Shown one piece after another: positions 13,201-25,600 of a DNA stretch of 64,000 bases. The notes beneath the pieces were generated by a model. It did not search any database. It was not told the origin of the DNA and saw nothing but the letters and a program-made list of their open reading frames with translations. The stretch is taken from the NCBI GenBank assembly GCA_032358165.1, contig JAALGY010000063.1, positions 186,001-250,000 on the forward strand, written 5' to 3'. Source of the stretch: Diplosphaera chodatii (Eukaryota > Chlorophyta > Trebouxiophyceae > Prasiolales > Stichococcaceae). Every line of letters starts with the position of its first letter. Positions within the stretch are counted from its first letter, which is position 1. Made by a program: the position numbers and the translations under genes.

Positions 13201-14104
13201 ACAGCTCCACGACCTTCGTCCGCCGCGTGTTCATGGACAGCAGCTGCAGGATGTTGCGCGGGTTCTCGATGCGCCGCGTCTCCACAAAAAACAGCGTGTT
13301 GAGCACCTGGTGAGCAGGTACCCAAGTGTCAGACGGCACAATGTGACCCAGTCCACACGTCCGCCAGATGTTTTGAACCTCACCTGCAGGAAGGCTGACG
13401 TCACCGATGCGCACGCCTCTGTCTCCTCGGGCAGCACAAGCCCCGGCTGGAGCTTGAACTGGTAGTGGCTCCACCGGAAGTAGGCTTTGTACCTGCGCTG
13501 GCACAGGACTCCTTCGCGCCCAGGTGGTGGGTGGATGGATTCGATGATCGTCCTTTCAAGGCACGGCCGCCATTTGTCAGTACTGCTGCACCCTGGAGAT
13601 TCGGCTTCAATCCAGCTGAGTGCAACATTAGTGCACACCCGCATGGCGCCTTATGGCGACGATCGTACACTCATTGCCCTTTGCAATCGAGTCAATCATT
13701 GTGATCTCATGTTGAGGCCACGCAGGTGCACACTTTGCTTCATAGGTGCATGCGTAAACCAACTTGACAGGGCGCTCCGACACTCTGCCATCACCATTTG
13801 TCGGGGCGAAGGTGCGCGTGGATCGGCGCTCTTGCGCAGGCAAATCGACCAAAGCGGCGGCTGATAGCAAAATTTACACCAGGCAAGATACTCACAGGAG
13901 CTGGTTGTTGGTCGGCCGTGAGCGGGCCGTCTTGGGGGGCGGTGCCTCCACCGGCGGTGCGGGTGCCGCGGGGGCGAAGGCCGCAGCACCGTATGCCCCG
14001 GGCGCCTGGTCCACCAGCGTGTCCACATCCACGTCCTCCTCGTCGCCCGCAGCCACTGCTGCCGAGCGGGCCAGGCTGCTGGCTGCAGCCGCTCTGCTCG
14101 CCAT
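10256..14104 (-). CDS. Unrecognised multi-exon protein with a coiled-coil C-terminal region
   Basis: Not recognised. The start ATG at 14104 gives MASRAAAASSLARSAAVAAG, then an acidic DEEDVDVDTLVDQ stretch and a Pro/Ala segment ending at a GTGAGT donor near 13892. A conserved-looking domain follows over four exons: about 13497-13385 (YKAYFRWSHYQFKLQPGLVL), 13310-13190 (VLNTLFFVETRRIENPRNIL), 13065-12925 (VPDELKRHSLSDGGTGSYST... IRYDLEFL) and 12757-12560 (SLYRLLQDLCPCMVDVEIID). The rest is low complexity with heptad-like helices: about 12410-12190, 11740-11480, 11330-11150, 11015-10890 (VLEGQLQTMKAREQAAVSAV) and 10715-10620 (VSSLRAEVARLTAAKETAER). The tail has a KR-rich patch (KRKP, PPGKR) that could be a nuclear signal, and a stop at 10256. 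Consistent open frames between splice-like sites support a real gene. No function is assigned. Confidence 0.6.
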
Positions 14105-14560
14105 GCTGAGCTGCCGACGCCGCTGTGCAGCCTGCTGCTCCTTCAGGCGCCACTTGCTGGCCAAAATCGACGATCCGCGTGCTGATCGCGGCCGGTGGGT
14201 TAGCTCAACGAAGGTGTGCGGTTCCGGAAAAGCGTGGAAGCTCAGCTTTGAGGGCCCCTCCTGCCGTGCTGGAAGCACCAGGCGACAGCGGCTCTCCCTA
14301 CTAAGTGATGTGTGATCGCAAATACCTGTTGAGCGCCGGTTCCGACACGCGCAGGCACCGCCTCCGACGGGGCCGACTCAGTTGAGCGCCGGGCCTCAGA
14401 ACCAGGTCGAGAGATTGCACGGGGGACGTGTGCAGGCATCAGTCGAGGGATGTGCAGGGTGTAGGCAATGTCTCGGTAAAGTGTAGACGTATGTTGGCAA
14501 AAGCTGGGGTGCTGTAGGCAACAGCAACTTGATTGAACCTGGCAGTGAGCACACGTGCAG
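14105..14560. promoter_or_regulatory. Divergent intergenic region (unrecognised gene / DUF2301 gene)
   Basis: The two flanking genes are transcribed away from each other, so both promoters should lie in these 456 bases. The frame of the leftward gene also stays open upstream of its ATG, so part of this may be 5' exon. No TATA-like element stands out. Confidence 0.45.
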
Positions 14561-16375
14561 ATGGCTGCCATCACGACGCCACCGATGGCAGCAGCCTATT
14601 CCGCCCTGCGCACAAGGCCAGCGCACCTACATCAAAGCGCGCCATGCTGTGCGGTGCGGCATGCGACGCCAGACGGCATGCAGACGCTGCGGCAGTGCGC
14701 CCGGCCGCACCATGGACGACAGAAGATCCGTTCAGTGCTGTGCCGTGCCGAGCTTGACACCCAGAGCCCGCAGGGTACGTGCCTGCAGCATGCATGTCGT
14801 TGAGATATGCGCAGTTGGTACTCCGCAACTTTGTTGAGCCTGCAAACATGCACAGCGCACCAGGCACACATGCTGACCACTGGTGTTGTTCGCGCCGCAG
14901 ACGAAGTGTATCAGGGTCAATTTGGCGGTGAGTCCGCATGGCAGATAGTATATCATGACAGTTCAATTTATGTTCGTGATGGTGTGAGGTGGCAGAGACG
15001 CACCTTGGATCTCCTGCTGCTTCAGTTTGGAGCATAGACGATGCCGACCGCCAGGAGGTTGCGCTGTATCGCGGGGGTCTGACAGTGGCCGCAGTCGGTG
15101 CGCTCGCCATGCATGGTGGCTGGCATTGTACGGCCTACCTGAATGTCTGAGCTGACCGCAGCAGCAGCACAGCATGAGACTGACAGGGCATCAGTCACTA
15201 CTGCACATCTTTGCAGCTTTGGTCCTCGCGACGGCCATTGGCTTGCTCCTGCCCGTGGATGGAGGCCTGACAGGGTGGGTGCTCTGCCATGCCAGCGCAT
15301 GTGCATGCCTGTCAATGACATGGCTCAGCAAGTCAGCATGCGTCTTCCTGTCGATTCGTTAGGCAGCTTGAGGACCTGCTGGCTTTTGGCGGGGCGGCTG
15401 GCTTGGGGGTGTCGCTGTGGTACATCCACATCTATGTAGCCCCGCTGAAGAAGTTCATCCAGGCGAGTGATACATATACATATACATACTGTGCTGCCCG
15501 CTAATACCAGCAGCAATAGGAACTCACGAAAGCCATGTCAGCCATGCAATTGATGTAACATCGTTTTACGCAGGGCCTGTGGGCTGTGGGCGTTGGCAGC
15601 GCGCTCATTCTGGCTGTCAAGCAGGTGCATGTCACAGCAGAGCCTTGCAAACGTCGAAAGCGTCGCAGACATGCCATGTTGCTGAGCAGCAGGCTGCTGT
15701 ATGCAGGACACGCCACTGGTGCAGCAGGTGGTCAGCAACCCCATCACTGTTTGGGGCATCGGCCCGTTCTTTGCAGCCGTCACAGGTCGGTCAGACCCAG
15801 ACTGCAGCCGTGTTGCAACAACCTGCATGCATGCACCTCGTGAGAGCTACTAATTGGCGAACGCAGGTGTTGCGTTCAAGGAGGGCATGTGCTATGGCAA
15901 GCCAGAGGCCGGGGCGCTGTTCTTTGTCACACCACTGCTGTTGCTGGGCCATCTGACAGGGTGAGTCTGCAATTCAAAACCCCTGACTGCATCACAGCCT
16001 CTGCGACTGCATATGTTACATGGCTTGTGTCACAGGCTGCATGCTTGACACAGTGTCGCACTTGCAGGTGGGTTCCACCTGTCGGCCAGCGGGCCCTGCT
16101 TGTGACGTTCATGGTGCTGTTCAGCATCTTCGCAGCGCGCAAGTACACGCAGCCAGTCAAGGATGACCTGGGCGACAAGTCGGTGCGAGCCTGCTGCACT
16201 CATGCCCGGCTTGACCTCCGGTCACTGTGGCACGGCATAGGTGGTCTGGTGTCACTTGCAGACGCAGCTGGCATCTGATCTTTCGTGAGCCGCGCAGGTC
16301 TTCGAGTTTCTCAAACTGCCTGAAGCAGAGCAGGAGCGGCGTATAGCAGAGCTCCGTCGGTATCAAGGAGACTGA
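14561..16375 (+). CDS. DUF2301-family integral membrane protein, probably plastid-targeted
   Basis: Ten exons resolve with consistent phase: 14561-14774, 14901-14927, 15026-15097, 15217-15278, 15367-15462, 15574-15624, 15707-15785, 15867-15960, 16068-16182 and 16298-16375. They total 888 bases, a 295-residue protein. The first 70 or so residues are Ser/Ala/Arg-rich with few acidic residues (MAAITTPPMAAAYSALRTRP), typical of a chloroplast transit peptide. The rest follows the cyanobacterial DUF2301 plan: VYQGQFG, ADRQEVALYRGGLTVAA, a helix through ATAIGLLLPVDGG, VSLWYIHIYVAPLKKFIQ, VSNPITVWGIGPFFAAVTG, VAFKEGMCYGKPEAGALFF, LLLLGHLTGWVPPV and a C-terminal DDLGDKSVFEFL. Several hydrophobic spans are evident. 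The family's biochemical role is not established. Intron 5 begins with GC instead of GT (separate entry). Confidence 0.88.
15463..15573 (+). other. GC-AG intron in the DUF2301 gene
   Basis: The exon ends ...AAGTTCATCCAG and the intron starts GCGAGT. The acceptor is TTTTACGCAG before GGCCTG. Joining at this point keeps the frame and gives KKFIQ-GLWAVG, which fits the family. The nearby GT donor (after CAGGCGA) would break the frame. The rest of the donor is otherwise optimal (CAG|GCGAGT), as is usual for GC-AG introns. Confidence 0.75.
15471..15489. repeat. Short TACATA microsatellite
   Basis: Tandem TACATA-like units inside intron 5 of the DUF2301 gene. No function is apparent. Confidence 0.7.
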
Positions 16376-16527
16376 GGCCTGCGAATGAGATTGCCATCGT
16401 GTACCATGCTGATCAGCAGTTGTGCAGTTGATCGTCCCAGCAGATGTAGCGACAGGGGTCAATTGTGTCGAGAGCGTGATATAGCGCAATTGCATCTGCC
16501 ACTGTGATGCTTGCTGCATGACCAGTG
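16376..16527. other. Tandem intergenic region
   Basis: Between the DUF2301 stop and the doubtful start of the next rightward gene. Nothing recognisable is seen here. The true boundary may lie further right. Confidence 0.35.
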
Positions 16528-18139
16528 TCTCGTAGCCTCCTGTATAATGTATGGTGGAGCCGGCTTCCCAATCGAACTGTCCATCGACTGCTCCGTTCAG
16601 GATCCTCTGAACCCTGGAAACAGGGGTGCACAGGCCACAGGGGCCATGCGGGGATGGGAGAGTTCGCGGCGTTGCATATCATCGTCAAAGAGGTCGATAT
16701 CTCGGCTGAGAGCACCTGCAGGGCCAGCCTTATTACGTTGCCCCCTGCCTTCCGCAAGAACGCTGGTGTGTGGGTGGTGCATCCCCAACCGAGTTAGCAG
16801 CCTTTGCACCTGCCTTGCTCTCGAAGTCAAGCTTGCAGATAGCAGATATCACTATTCAAGATCCTTTTCAAGTGCTCGGTCGACTTGATCGTGGCTGAGA
16901 TCGACGTCCTGCTTCAACAGAATTTCCCCGTGCACAGCCTTTGGTTGTTGGCACGCCCGCGCAGGTGTTCTGTCATCAATTGCCGCTTGCACATACAGCC
17001 TGCCAACAACAACGTGAAAATGGTGAGCCCAACTCGTAGGTGGCATTCAGATAGACCCCATCTCCGCGATCATAGTGCACATGCGCCAGCAGTGGCAAAC
17101 CTGCCTAATTCACCATCTGCCATGCGCAGGCCAGTGAACTCAGCCGTTTCATCGACGAGGAGCTGCTGAAAGAGGGGAAGGAGGGCGAGCTGGCAAAGCT
17201 GCTTGCCAAACAAAACACACAAAGGGTGCGGAGTGGACCCGCCTGTGATGCCATGTGTTTCGGGACTATTTTTGTGCAGTTCTTAAAGCGTCGGATCACT
17301 ACTGCAGGCCAGAGCGCGCAGGCCTGCCTTCTTGGGCTTTTGCACCCCGCGCAGCATCTGCTGCCTACTGATATTTGCTGTCGTGGCCGCCGCCGTTGTT
17401 GCAACTGCCCAGAAGTCCGAGGCACCAAAGAGTGAGCGTGACACATGCGCATTGGTGATGCAATGACAGCCAGACTCTGAAAAGGTTGTGCATGATAAAC
17501 TCCCGGCTGGCATGTCCGACCATATTGGTATGTCTTGCAGAGGTCATTGGCTGGGCGCGCAGCAAGGGGAAGGCTCCCTCAGTTGAGCCCCCACCGCAGG
17601 AGCCCGCCCCGTTCCCAGGCAAGCAGGTGGCGCAGACCAACATGGCAGTAACCAGGGATGAGCCTGCGCCAGACGCCACGCAGCACAGTGGCAGTGCCGG
17701 TGCAGCCCAGCCGGTGGTAGAAGCTGCACACTCGCATGCAGACAGCGGCCAGCAGCCACACGCAGACGAGCAGCCGGCTGCAGCGGCGCCTGCCCCTGTG
17801 CCACAGCCCGCAGCGGTGCCCGTGCCCGCGCCTGCGACGATCCCCGAGGTGGCAGCGCCAGCGCCAGGGTCTGCTGCCAACCCCAGTCCAGGGCCGGCGC
17901 CATCACCAGGAGAGGCACAGCATCCCTTTGCCAGTGCACCACAGCCTGGCGCCGTGCCAGAGGCGGCGAGCAAGCCATTCGCAGCAGCGCCAGCTTCAGC
18001 ACCTGAACAGAGCACAGGCGAGGCAGGTGGCCCAGCCGATGCCCCGGTCCCAGCGCCGGCACAGGAGGCAGCGGCCCTGGACCCCACGCACCAAGCACGC
18101 CGGCGCAGCGGCGCTGGCCGCAAACTGCTGGCTTACTAG
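16528..18139 (+). CDS. Putative single-span membrane protein with a Pro/Ala-rich C-terminal tail (5' part uncertain)
   Basis: Not recognised. The 3' half is the best supported. The exon at about 17130-17221 reads ASELSRFIDEELLKEGKEGE and is charged and helical. The exon at about 17308-17432 reads RARRPAFLGFCTPRSICCLL then IFAVVAAAVVATAQ, a basic flank followed by one hydrophobic segment. The last exon, from about 17541, encodes about 200 residues dominated by Pro and Ala (VPVPAPATIP, AAPAPGSAANPSPGPAP) and ends RRRSGAGRKLLAY-stop at 18139. Splices between these exons keep phase. Upstream exons at about 16850-17018 (ISLFKILFKCSVDLIVAEID, then CSVINCRLHIQPANNNVKM) also join in phase. Earlier exons, including an ALHIIVKEVDISAES stretch near 16670, are doubtful, and so is the start codon. 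The layout suggests a signal-anchor protein with a Hyp-rich-type ectodomain. This is inference only. Confidence 0.42.
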
Positions 18140-18364
18140 AACGTCACGCAGGACGGTCCCGCTCTGCAGTGCTGTCGGGTGCTCATTCATTGCTTTCTTC
18201 ACAACATTGCCGCTGGTGGTTTGTGTGGTTTCGATGTTGCAGGTGTTGGCATTTGGCAACCCAAACAAATTCTGTGGGCGCTAGGACCCAGAGCTCAGCA
18301 ACGTGAATTCGGCTATTGTGTATAGACACAATGAACACGGGCACTGATGTACAACCTGGCACGG
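18140..18364. other. Short convergent intergenic region
   Basis: Holds the 3' ends of the Pro/Ala-rich protein gene (+) and of SirB (-). No gene or repeat is seen. Confidence 0.5.
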
Positions 18365-19175
18365 TCATTGTTGCTTTGTGTGTGCTGCCGCTGCTTGCAC
18401 CCGCTTCTCAATCAGCTGTGCCAGCAACTCGTCTGTGCCTGCACAGCAGCAGTCACAACCTATATGCACTGCGAACCAACCAGTTGATGATCTTGCTGCG
18501 AGCCGGGACATTATAGGCGTGCGGCGCACCCAGGGGGTCGGCGATGACGCACTCCAGCTCTGGGTGCTCCGCTGCCGCGGCCCTGACCAGCGCAGGGATG
18601 TCCTCGCTGATGTGCCGGCCCCTGCGTAGGAACAGACGCGCACACGTGCATCACCCGATGCAGCATGCGAACGCACTGTGAACGATGGCTCCACAGCAGG
18701 CATGCCAGCATGCAGTGATGACACACCTTGAAAGGAAGAACGGCGCCACAATGACTCTGGAGGCGCCTAGCCTTGCGCACTCTGCAATAGTTTCAGCCAA
18801 TGATGGCGCTGCCAGCTCCATGTGTGCTGTTTTCACGAGCTGCCGGTTGGACGAGGCCCTGCGCCGCATCAGCTAAACGTGCTCAAAAGGGTTGACTTTT
18901 CCCGGACTGCTGACGCGATGACATCACAATCGATACAGCAGAGAATACCTGTAGACGTCTGCAAACTGCTCCAGCATGGCATTTGCCTCTGCACGCTTTG
19001 ACCCATGGTCCACCAGGACCACCGCCTCGACACCATGTTGCGAAGCGTTCGCTGCCGCAGCGGCTGTGCATCTGGAGGCAGCCAGTGGTTGACTGGGTCG
19101 ACATGAAGACGTCGCGCTCCGTAGAGGCAACGCATATGTCGTCCTTAGTGGCGTTCGGTTTGGTGTGCATGACAT
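18365..19175 (-). CDS. SIRB: Sirohydrochlorin ferrochelatase (SirB/CbiX type), plastid-targeted
   Basis: Inserts iron into sirohydrochlorin to make siroheme, the cofactor of plastid nitrite and sulfite reductases. The best model has exons 19175-18949, 18858-18727, 18621-18470 and 18438-18365, about 194 residues. The ATG at 19175 opens a Ser/Thr/Arg/Ala-rich transit-like leader (MSCTPNRTPLRTTYALPLRS), followed by VVLVDHGSKRAEANAMLEQF with the conserved DHGS metal-site motif. Exon 2 gives AHMELAAPSLAETIAECARL then VIVAPFFLSR. Exon 3 gives GRHISEDIPALVRAAAAEHP then CVIADPLG. The length suits the single-domain plant enzyme. The last junction is problematic: this model needs a 31-base intron, while the alternative frame across 18440-18490 encodes CDCCCAGTDELL, resembling the Cys-rich Fe-S motif of plant SirB as I remember it. 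The identity is secure; the C-terminus is not. Confidence 0.85.
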
Positions 19176-19549
19176 GTGCGCATTGCACATGCGTGCTTGG
19201 TGCATGTTTGGTCACGTGCTGCTAAGGGTGAACGGGCCCCAATTGCGCTGAGGGTGATGATGCAAAGTCGTGCAAGGAAGAAGGACAACACTGCTGTCAC
19301 GCTTGCTGCAAGCTTTGGGGCAATGCCTCAGGACAGCTGGCAATCTTGTACCAGCATCGAGCAGTGCATTCCATCAGAGAGCTCCACCTCCTACCGTATG
19401 CTGTTCGTATCACATGTTGTGCTGCCAACAAAAGCCACAGTAGTACAGTGGAGGTTCAGTCACATCTCAAAACCACGTGCAAAATTGAGTGCTCAGCTGC
19501 AATGCGCTCATCATGTACATATAGGGCTCCTGGCTTTCACATGCGCCGT
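19176..19549. promoter_or_regulatory. Tandem intergenic region between DHFR-TS and SirB
   Basis: Lies 3' of DHFR-TS and 5' of SirB, both on the minus strand. It should contain the SirB promoter. No motif or exon can be supported. Confidence 0.45.
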
Positions 19550-22192
<2,643 letters not shown>

Positions 22193-22615
22193 TGTGGGCT
22201 TCGTGCAGAGTATCGTGAAGGGCAAGTGCTGGTGGCTGGGCGTGGAGACCAACACAACTACACAAGCAAGGGGGTTTCAAATTCAAGTTGATTGGGGCCT
22301 TGGAAGCTTGAAAGGCACCTTTTGGATGCGCCGGTCACGTTCTGGTACAGCTTGCCCAGTAATGGGCTGTGCAGCAACATGACCAACAGCTGTTCGCAAT
22401 GTCCCTCTGGCTGACCATCTGGCTGCATGGCTATTAATGCTGCAGGGCTCTCATGTCGCGACACACTGCATGTGAAACGGACACACAAGCCAATCCCTAA
22501 CAGAGACTGGGAGACAGCTGCGGAAGCACCGTCACAAGCTGCTGGCAAATATGCACACCTATCGCTGACGACCCCCCTCGCCTATCTGCTAAAGGGTGCC
22601 TGGCATGCTGGCGCT
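22193..22615. promoter_or_regulatory. Tandem intergenic region upstream of DHFR-TS
   Basis: Between the DHFR-TS start and the stop of the next minus-strand gene. It should hold the DHFR-TS promoter and the neighbour's 3' UTR. I see no E2F-like site or other element I can defend. Confidence 0.45.
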
Positions 22616-25600
22616 CTATTCGAAGCGAAGGTGCTTGCCGCCAGCTGGTGGCATGCCCCGCAGCTGCAGCTTGATTGGGCTGCCCACCTCTGCATAGCCA
22701 TCGTCATCAAAGCGCAGGTGCTTGCCCTGTAGACCAAGCACACGAGGCTGCTCAGCACTGCAACATTGCCCACAGGGAACGAGGCAGCAGCGTTGGTCGG
22801 CTGTCAGGTTCAGCAGTAGTAGGAGGATGCCATTAATTTCACATCCACCTGTGCAACTGGGACGCCCCGCAGTGGGCCTGCCGCCCCGCCGACGCCAATG
22901 CTCAGGCCGCCCAGCACGTTCGCTAGAGACTCTGCTGCCGTTGCACCATCTTCTGATGGCGCGCACTCCTCCTGCACATGCATCACACGATGTCGCTAGA
23001 GGCAACCCCCACCGCCGTCTGCATCTGGCAGATGCCAAGGCATGCATCAGAGCAACAAGCGATGGATGACTCTGCCTGCTGCAATGATCGCCAGCACCTC
23101 AGTCACATCATCGCCATCCTCCGTGAGGCCACGCACGGTGCTCTGCTTGACATACTGGGCCTTGATGTCCTTCTTCAGCTGCCTGATCGACCTGCAAGGG
23201 CAGCAGCAGCAAATGGTCTGCCGTTGTGGAGGCAGTGTCCACCCTACTGCCATGGGTGTACATGAGCATCGTGTCATGTGCAATACCTGGGCTCGAAGGA
23301 CGCAGCAGGTACAACCTTGGACTTGACGACGGAGCGCGGAGGCACCGCGTCTGTGAGCTGCTGCTGCGCTCGGCCACACTCGCACTTCAGCCATGTGCAT
23401 GCATTGGCTCAGGGTCATGGTGGATAGCAAGGTGACATAATGCACATCAACGACAAGCTGAAAGCATGCGACCACACCTGGCTCACGGCGTCATCGCTGC
23501 TACCCATGATGTCATCGTCTGCATCCACATCCCAGCGCTCGCTGCCGGTTGGTGTGGGCGCCTGAGTGGGTGCAGCCGCAGCAGGCGGCTCGTCTGTCTT
23601 CACGGGCGCCACATGCGGTGCCGCCGCCTGGAGGGCGGCGGACTGCGCCTCGGCCGCCTGCAGCTGCGCCGCCAGGAGGGCGGCGTCCGCAGCAGCCTGC
23701 ACCTCTGCGGCCACCCAGGTACCTGATGACATGCATGCTGTGGGCTTGCAGTTCGACCAGTTTATCGAGACCACGCAGGCTGAGGTGGCTGCAACAGCGC
23801 CGGCCGCCAAGGGGCGGGGGCGTGACCGCAACGCTGTGCCCCGCTGGTGGGACGCTGAACTGGCCCGCGGGCGCCGCGCAGCGCGGCAAGCCGCGCGTCG
23901 CGACCCGCAGTCAGCTGCTGCTCGCGCACTGCGCCAGCAGTACCAGCACCTGCTACGCCGCACACAGCGCCAGTGGACCCGCAGTCAGGCTCTTTCTCTC
24001 ACTGAAATGGCTCGCTCTACCGACTCCAAGAAGTTCTGGCAGAAGTTCAAACCTGCTAAGAAGCGGTCCTGTCCCATAGCAGATGATGTGATGCTCGAGT
24101 CCTTCCGTAAACTACTGGATGCCCCCACACTTCCATCAAGCACTGCAGGTACCTCGGGTAGTGGGGCTGCGCCACCTTTTGCCGACGGGAGCGAGCTCAA
24201 CTCGCCCTTCACAGCCGGCGCCGTGCAAGAGGCTATAGGAGCCCTGCGCGGAGGCAAAGCGACGGTGGGATTGCTCAAATTGGATGCTTTATCTGTTGCA
24301 GCGGCGCAGCTTGCACCCTGTCTTGCATGTATTTTTAACTCGTGTCAACGAGTTGCAGCGTTGCCAAGGAGCTGGGCATTGTGCGGCATCACGCCAATTC
24401 ATAAGGGGGGCGACACATCTGATCCGGGTAATTACCGTGGCATTGCTGTTGGGTCTCTGCTGGCAAAACTATATGCTTGCATGCTTAACGAAAAGCTTAT
24501 GAGGTGGACCGAGCAGCACCAGCTGCGCGCACGCGGACAGGCGGGCTTCCGCAAGGACCACCGCACCACCGATCAAACCTTCGTCGTTCGCACCCTCATC
24601 GAGAAGGCCAAGGCAGATAAGCAGCCTCTGTACTCTTGCTTTGTCGATTTCAAGAAGGCATACGATACTGTACCTCGTGATTTGCTTTGGGAGAAGCTGC
24701 AGCGGATTGGGGTGCATGGGGAGTTTCTGAGGGGGGTTCAGGCACTGTATGCTGATGTGCCAATGGCATTGCAGTTTGAGGGGGGAATGTCCGATACATT
24801 CCAGAGCACTTTGGGCGTTAAGCAGGGATGTCCACTATCTCCAACCCTTTTCGGGATCTACATTGACGATTTCCAAGCGGAACTGGAGGCCGCCGGCGGG
24901 GACCTGGACCTGCCCACCCTGTGTGGTGTGCAGGCACCTGCCCTCTTCTATGCAGATGACCTGGACCTGGTGTCCACGTCCGTACGCGGCCTGCAGGCGC
25001 AGCTCGACCTGCTGGAGTCGTACTGCAAGCGCTGGCGCCTCACCGTCAACGTGAAGAAGACAAAGGTCGTGGTGTATGCAGCCCAGGCTGCTGCACCACC
25101 GGTTCTCACCTACATGCATGCTCCCATCGAAGTGCTGGACTCGTTTACCTATCTGGGGGTTGATATCTCTACTCGTAGTTCTTTTGCTGCCGCTAGCATC
25201 GGCAGAGCGGCCTCCGCCCAGCGCGCCGCACTTGCATTGCAGCATCGTTGCCACGACCTGAGCCTGCATGACCCAGCATTGCAGCTGCATTTGTTTGATG
25301 CACTAGTACGTCCTGTTATGCTATATGGTGTCGAAACATGGGGACCTGGGGCGTTATGTGGTACTGGCATGGATACTTGTGAGCTTGTCCATCGGAAGTT
25401 CCTTCGGTCTGTTCTTGGCGTGCGCACAGGCACTCCCAACGTGGCGGTGTTGGGGGAGCTTGGGCGGTTCCCAGTGGCGCACACGGCAACGCTGGCCATC
25501 TGCCGGTTCTGGAACCGGCTGGTCGCAATCCCGGACACCCGCCTCACCAAGCAGGCATTCCTGGAGAACTGTGCTCTGGCCACACGGCCGGGGCGCAGCA

